This document shows, piece by piece, positions 6,249-9,447 of a stretch of DNA of 9,447 nt. A model generated the notes under the pieces. It searched no databases. It was not told the origin of the DNA and saw only the letters and a list, made by a program, of their open reading frames with translations. Numbering within the stretch: position 1 is the first letter of the stretch; each line of letters begins with the position of its first letter. Source of the DNA: an uncultured Clostridia bacterium (GTDB taxonomy: Bacteria > Bacillota > Clostridia > Christensenellales > Aristaeellaceae); the NCBI GenBank assembly GCA_934647145.1, contig CAKUFB010000087.1, forward strand, positions 1-9,447, read 5' to 3'. Made by a program: the position numbers and the translations under genes.

Positions 6249-7580
6249 TTACTGATTGGCTTTTCCGGGCGTGGGCGAGGCGCTGACCGCGAAGGTATCG
6301 CCTGTGCGCGCGTAGGACTGGTCGGTCTTCAGGTTCTCGTAGGACACGTGGTCGAGCAGCTGCCCCTTCGCGTTGTAGAGCAGCACGCTCTCGCCCTCGG
6401 CGCGCAGGCGGAAGTTGGTGTGATACTCGCCGTCCGCGTTTTTGTCCAGGCCGGAGGCGTACACCAGCAGGTATCCGCCCGGCTCGATCGTCACCGACGG
6501 GAAGCGCCAGCGCGAGGGCTTGTCGGCGTTGTCGGACAGGCCGTAGCCGGCCAGGTCGATCGCCTCGGAGGAGCCGTTGTACAGCTCGATCCAGTCATAG
6601 TAGTTGCCGTCCGCCGCCACCGCATAGGAGCCGTTGCTGGGCATGAACTCGCTGATGACCAGCGGGCTGTTTTCCACCGGCTCGAGCGTGGTCAGCATGG
6701 CGTAGGCAAGCGACGTGTTCTCAAGACCCGGCGTGTACTCGCTGGTGACGGCCCAGGTGCTTCCGTCCCTGCGGGCGAAACTCTGGTCGCTGCCCAGGGC
6801 GGGAATGTTGATCGACTCGACCACCGTGCCCGACTCGTCGCACAGGATGAGCGAGTCGCCGCCGCTTGAGAGCTTGAACGGCGCGTGGAAATTTTCTCCG
6901 GGCTGGTTTTGCAGGCGGCCCGACGCGTACACGATCAGGTATTCGCCCGGGGCGATGCTCGTGCCCGCGGGGAAGGTGAACGCGGTCGCGCGGGACAGCT
7001 TGTCGGTCAGCGTCCAGCCGGAAATGTCCACCGCCCTGCGGCCGTTGTTGCTCAGCTCCACCCAGTCGGGATAGGCGTTGCTCTCGTCGCTCAGCGCGGT
7101 CTTGTTCGAGGTCATGACCTCGCTCAGGATCGCCCCGCGGGAGGAGACGATCTCCGTCACGCTCTGTGAGGCGCGCGCCTTCTTTCCGCCCAGCCAGCCG
7201 TCCGGGAAGAGCACGTACTGCATCAGGCAGCCCGCGGCCAGCACGGCGGCGCACGCGGCGAATACCGGGATCAGGCGAGAAGGCCTGCGCCGAGCCAGGT
7301 AGGGGACCTTTTCAGGCGGCAGCGGGCGCTGCGGGGGCGGGGAGGCGGGCCGTCTGGGCGGCTGCGCCTGGGGCGGGCGGCGAACCGGTACGCCCTGTTT
7401 GGGCGGGTATCCCTGCTGCGGGCGGGGAGATTGGGCGGGCGCGCCCTGCCGGGGAGCGTATCGGCCCTGTCCGGCCGGCCCGGCGGCTCCATAGGAGCGG
7501 TAGGCTCCGCTTGGGTTGGTGTATGGCGGCGCGGCGGGCCGGCGGGGCGGCTGCTGCGGCGAGGAAGGTCGTTTCTGCAC
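6249..7580 (-). CDS. Membrane-anchored protein with two lamin-tail (LTD) domains and a basic proline-rich N-terminal tail
   Basis: This is a 443-residue single-pass membrane protein. Residues 1-102 are low-complexity, rich in Pro, Gln, Arg, Ala and Gly, with about 19 Arg/Lys against one acidic residue. A membrane segment covers about 103-125 (LIPVFAACAAVLAAGCLMQYV). The rest should face outward. Two lamin-tail domains follow at about 149-288 and 307-441. Both show the family pattern: (I/L)SE(V/F)M.SN near the start, (D)W(V/I)EL.N then DLAGY/DISGW, FP...I.PG.YL(I/L)VYASG, and SYART at the end. LTDs are Ig-like beta sandwiches found in bacterial surface and CotH-type proteins; they have no catalytic role. 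The GTG start has GGAGG eight bases upstream and a promoter just before it, so this is the first gene of the operon. No CotH kinase domain is fused or adjacent. A scaffold role is inferred. Confidence 0.84.
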   Translation of the reverse strand: MQKRPSSPQQPPRRPAAPPYTNPSGAYRSYGAAGPAGQGRYAPRQGAPAQSPRPQQGYPPKQGVPVRRPPQAQPPRRPASPPPQRPLPPEKVPYLARRRPSRLIPVFAACAAVLAAGCLMQYVLFPDGWLGGKKARASQSVTEIVSSRGAILSEVMTSNKTALSDESNAYPDWVELSNNGRRAVDISGWTLTDKLSRATAFTFPAGTSIAPGEYLIVYASGRLQNQPGENFHAPFKLSSGGDSLILCDESGTVVESINIPALGSDQSFARRDGSTWAVTSEYTPGLENTSLAYAMLTTLEPVENSPLVISEFMPSNGSYAVAADGNYYDWIELYNGSSEAIDLAGYGLSDNADKPSRWRFPSVTIEPGGYLLVYASGLDKNADGEYHTNFRLRAEGESVLLYNAKGQLLDHVSYENLKTDQSYARTGDTFAVSASPTPGKANQ

Positions 7581-7605
7581 GATATTAGCCTCCTACACAC
7601 AAAAA

Positions 7606-7629
7606 GTGCATGATATAAATATCATACAC
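7606..7629 (-). promoter_or_regulatory. Operator-like palindrome over the operon's -10 box and start point
   Basis: ATGATAT (7610-7616) and ATATCAT (7619-7625) form a perfect 7-bp inverted repeat around AA. One mismatch further out, GTG (7606-7608) pairs with CAC (7627-7629). This 24-base imperfect palindrome covers the -10 element and the expected transcription start, the usual place for a repressor site. The AT-rich centre differs sharply from the GC-rich surroundings. No specific regulator can be named. Confidence 0.5.
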
Positions 7630-7649
7630 TCTTTTGACGCGTATTGCAA
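7621..7649 (-). promoter_or_regulatory. Sigma-A-type promoter of the LTD-VTC-DUF4956-BIG2 operon
   Basis: On the minus strand TTGCAA (plus-strand 7644-7649) and TATGAT (7621-7626) are spaced by exactly 17 bases, matching a housekeeping promoter (consensus TTGACA-17-TATAAT, four and five matches). It lies about 40 bases upstream of the GTG start at 7580. It is the best candidate promoter for the four-gene operon. Confidence 0.75.
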
Positions 7650-7661
7650 CCGCCTGGACGC

Positions 7662-7691
7662 ATTGTAACAGAAATTTTCGACGTTTCTCAG
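7662..7691 (-). promoter_or_regulatory. Possible second, weaker promoter upstream of the operon
   Basis: On the minus strand TGTTACAAT gives an extended -10 (TGn before TACAAT, plus-strand 7662-7667). A CTGAGA -35-like element lies 18 bases upstream (7686-7691). That -35 falls inside the palindrome CGTTTCTCAGAAACG (7682-7696), which could alternatively be the end signal of the EamA transporter gene. The match is weaker than the promoter at 7621-7649. Confidence 0.3.
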
Positions 7692-7696
7692 AAACG
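7682..7696. repeat. 15-bp palindrome between the transporter gene and the operon promoter
   Basis: CGTTTCT and AGAAACG are perfect inverted repeats around a single C. As RNA it would make a 6-bp stem with a 3-base loop, followed on the minus strand by TCGAAAATTTC, which lacks a run of T. It may therefore be a weak terminator for the transporter gene or a protein-binding site upstream of the operon promoter. It lies 20 bases after the transporter stop codon. Confidence 0.45.
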
Positions 7697-7716
7697 GGCG
7701 GCGCGTTTCATCCCGG

Positions 7717-8568
7717 CTACAGGTTCAGCAGCACGATGCCCGCGATGCTCATCAGCAGACTGACGAACGTCTTCGGCGTGAGCTTTTCCCTGTACAGGGC
7801 CAGCGAGCACAGCGCGATGAGCGCCACCAGCGAGCCCTGCATGACCGGATAGGCCACGACCGAGGGGATATAGCCCAGGCTCCTGAGCATGAACAGGTTG
7901 GCCGCTACGGTGGTCACGCCGATGCTCAGCGTACACAGGGCGTAGGGCCTTTTCGAGGGAGCGGGCAGGGGCTGGGCGCGCCGGGCGAGGGAAATGGCCA
8001 GGTAGATCGCGCCCGCGAACAGGAAGCTCCAGAAGTTGAACGCCGAGGGATTGGGGGACGCGTCGAGCATCTGATAGGCCTTCTGCGTCACGCCGCACAG
8101 GCCGTTGGTGACCATCGCGCCCAGGGACAGCAGGAACCACTTGAGCGACAGTTTGCCCTCCCTGCGGCCCAGTCCGGTCATGACGATCACGACCACCATG
8201 CACAAAACCCCCGCCACGCGCAGCGCGGTCAGGCTCTCATGCCACAAAAGCAGGTTCATGACCACCGTGACCAGCAGTCCCATGCTCGAGAGCATGGCCG
8301 ACAGCGAGAACGGCCCGCAGGCGAGCGAGGCCAGGTACAGCGCGTTGGTCAGCACATAGCACACCGAAAACGCGGCGGAAACCGCAAACCCGGTGGGGGA
8401 GAGCGGCGCCGCGCCGCCCGCCGGGATCAGGCACAGCGCGCCCAGCGGCAGGGCGATGCGGCTCATGCGCGCGGTCTCGGCCAGCGTGTTCGGGAAGCGG
8501 CGGGAGAATTCCTTGAAGGACAGGTTCTGAAGCAGGAACAGGAGCACTGCAACGATCAAAAACAGCAT
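7717..8568 (-). CDS. EamA/DMT superfamily transporter
   Basis: This is a 283-residue, very hydrophobic protein with about ten membrane segments, fitting the drug/metabolite transporter superfamily with two EamA repeats (about 1-133 and 143-283). The ends of the two repeats show the usual signature: LLWHESLTALRVAGVLCMVVVIVMTG (split here as residues 107-120 and 121-132) with E111, and the second at 257-283, LYREKLTPKTF then LLMSIAGIVLL, with E261. Members export or import small metabolites; the substrate is not evident. The ATG start has GGGAGG six bases upstream. The gene begins only 30 bases after the groEL terminator T-tract, with no recognisable promoter in between, so expression may depend on readthrough from groEL or on a promoter inside its 3' end. 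A hairpin (8581-8597) sits directly before the ribosome binding site. Confidence 0.84.
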   Translation of the reverse strand: MLFLIVAVLLFLLQNLSFKEFSRRFPNTLAETARMSRIALPLGALCLIPAGGAAPLSPTGFAVSAAFSVCYVLTNALYLASLACGPFSLSAMLSSMGLLVTVVMNLLLWHESLTALRVAGVLCMVVVIVMTGLGRREGKLSLKWFLLSLGAMVTNGLCGVTQKAYQMLDASPNPSAFNFWSFLFAGAIYLAISLARRAQPLPAPSKRPYALCTLSIGVTTVAANLFMLRSLGYIPSVVAYPVMQGSLVALIALCSLALYREKLTPKTFVSLLMSIAGIVLLNL

Positions 8569-8580
8569 GACGTACCTCCC

Positions 8581-8597
8581 CGGGGCGCAAGGCCCCG
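8581..8597 (-). promoter_or_regulatory. Leader hairpin abutting the transporter ribosome binding site
   Basis: CGGGGC and GCCCCG (8581-8586 and 8592-8597) form a 6-bp GC stem with a 5-base loop, ending immediately beside the GGGAGG (8575-8580) of the EamA gene. CCCCGGGG at the junction allows a second, competing pairing with the ribosome binding site. It could lower translation or simply stabilise the 5' end. The A-tract on its far side belongs to the groEL terminator. Confidence 0.4.
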
Positions 8598-8627
8598 AAA
8601 AAATCCCTGCGCGATGGGGCGCAGGGA
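8598..8627 (-). terminator. Rho-independent terminator of groEL
   Basis: On the minus strand TCCCTGCGC and GCGCAGGGA (plus-strand 8619-8627 and 8604-8612) form a perfect 9-bp stem with a 6-base loop. Six T residues follow (8598-8603 on the plus strand are A). It lies about 20 bases after the groEL stop codon and should end most groEL transcripts before the transporter gene. Confidence 0.93.
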
Positions 8628-8646
8628 CTGTAATTATGCGAATCGA

Positions 8647-9447
<801 letters not shown>

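Overview
The window is about 9.4 kb of GC-rich bacterial DNA. Strong GGAGG ribosome binding sites, TTG and GTG starts, a sigma-A-type promoter and hairpin plus T-tract terminators point to a GC-rich member of the Bacillota, probably class Clostridia. The family content (GH38 mannosidase, VTC-domain protein with DUF4956, BIG2-NlpC/P60 surface protein) fits a gut-type, Christensenellales-like lineage. That placement is inference from gene style, not from a marker tree.

Layout. Positions 1-658 (+) hold the 3' end of a GH38 alpha-mannosidase, closed by a strong terminator at 673-714. A gene-free stretch at 715-1032 is rich in inverted repeats, including two 40-nt units whose stems differ by compensatory base changes. 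Positions 1033-1749 (-) encode a TauE/SafE-type membrane permease that converges on the mannosidase gene. Positions 1873-7580 (-) form one four-gene operon. In transcription order it encodes a membrane-anchored protein with two lamin-tail domains, a VTC-type polyphosphate polymerase domain protein, a DUF4956 membrane protein, and a secreted protein with eight BIG2 domains and a C-terminal NlpC/P60-like domain. The operon has a clear promoter (7621-7649) overlapped by a palindrome, a ribosome binding site before each gene, gaps of 14, 29 and 40 nt, and a terminator at 1831-1864. Positions 7717-8568 (-) encode an EamA/DMT transporter, and 8647 to the window end (-) is the 3' part of groEL, with a terminator between the two.

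How it may work together. The VTC-domain protein has the charged tunnel residues of a polyphosphate polymerase but no membrane segment. DUF4956 supplies membrane segments. The lamin-tail protein has a very basic, proline-rich cytoplasmic tail, one membrane anchor and two outward-facing beta-sandwich domains. The last gene encodes a large secreted wall-type protein. A reasonable hypothesis is an envelope machine that makes, moves or displays an anionic polymer. The CotH-like kinase often seen beside VTC/DUF4956 genes is absent here. The operon and the covarying hairpin pair are the two items most worth following up.
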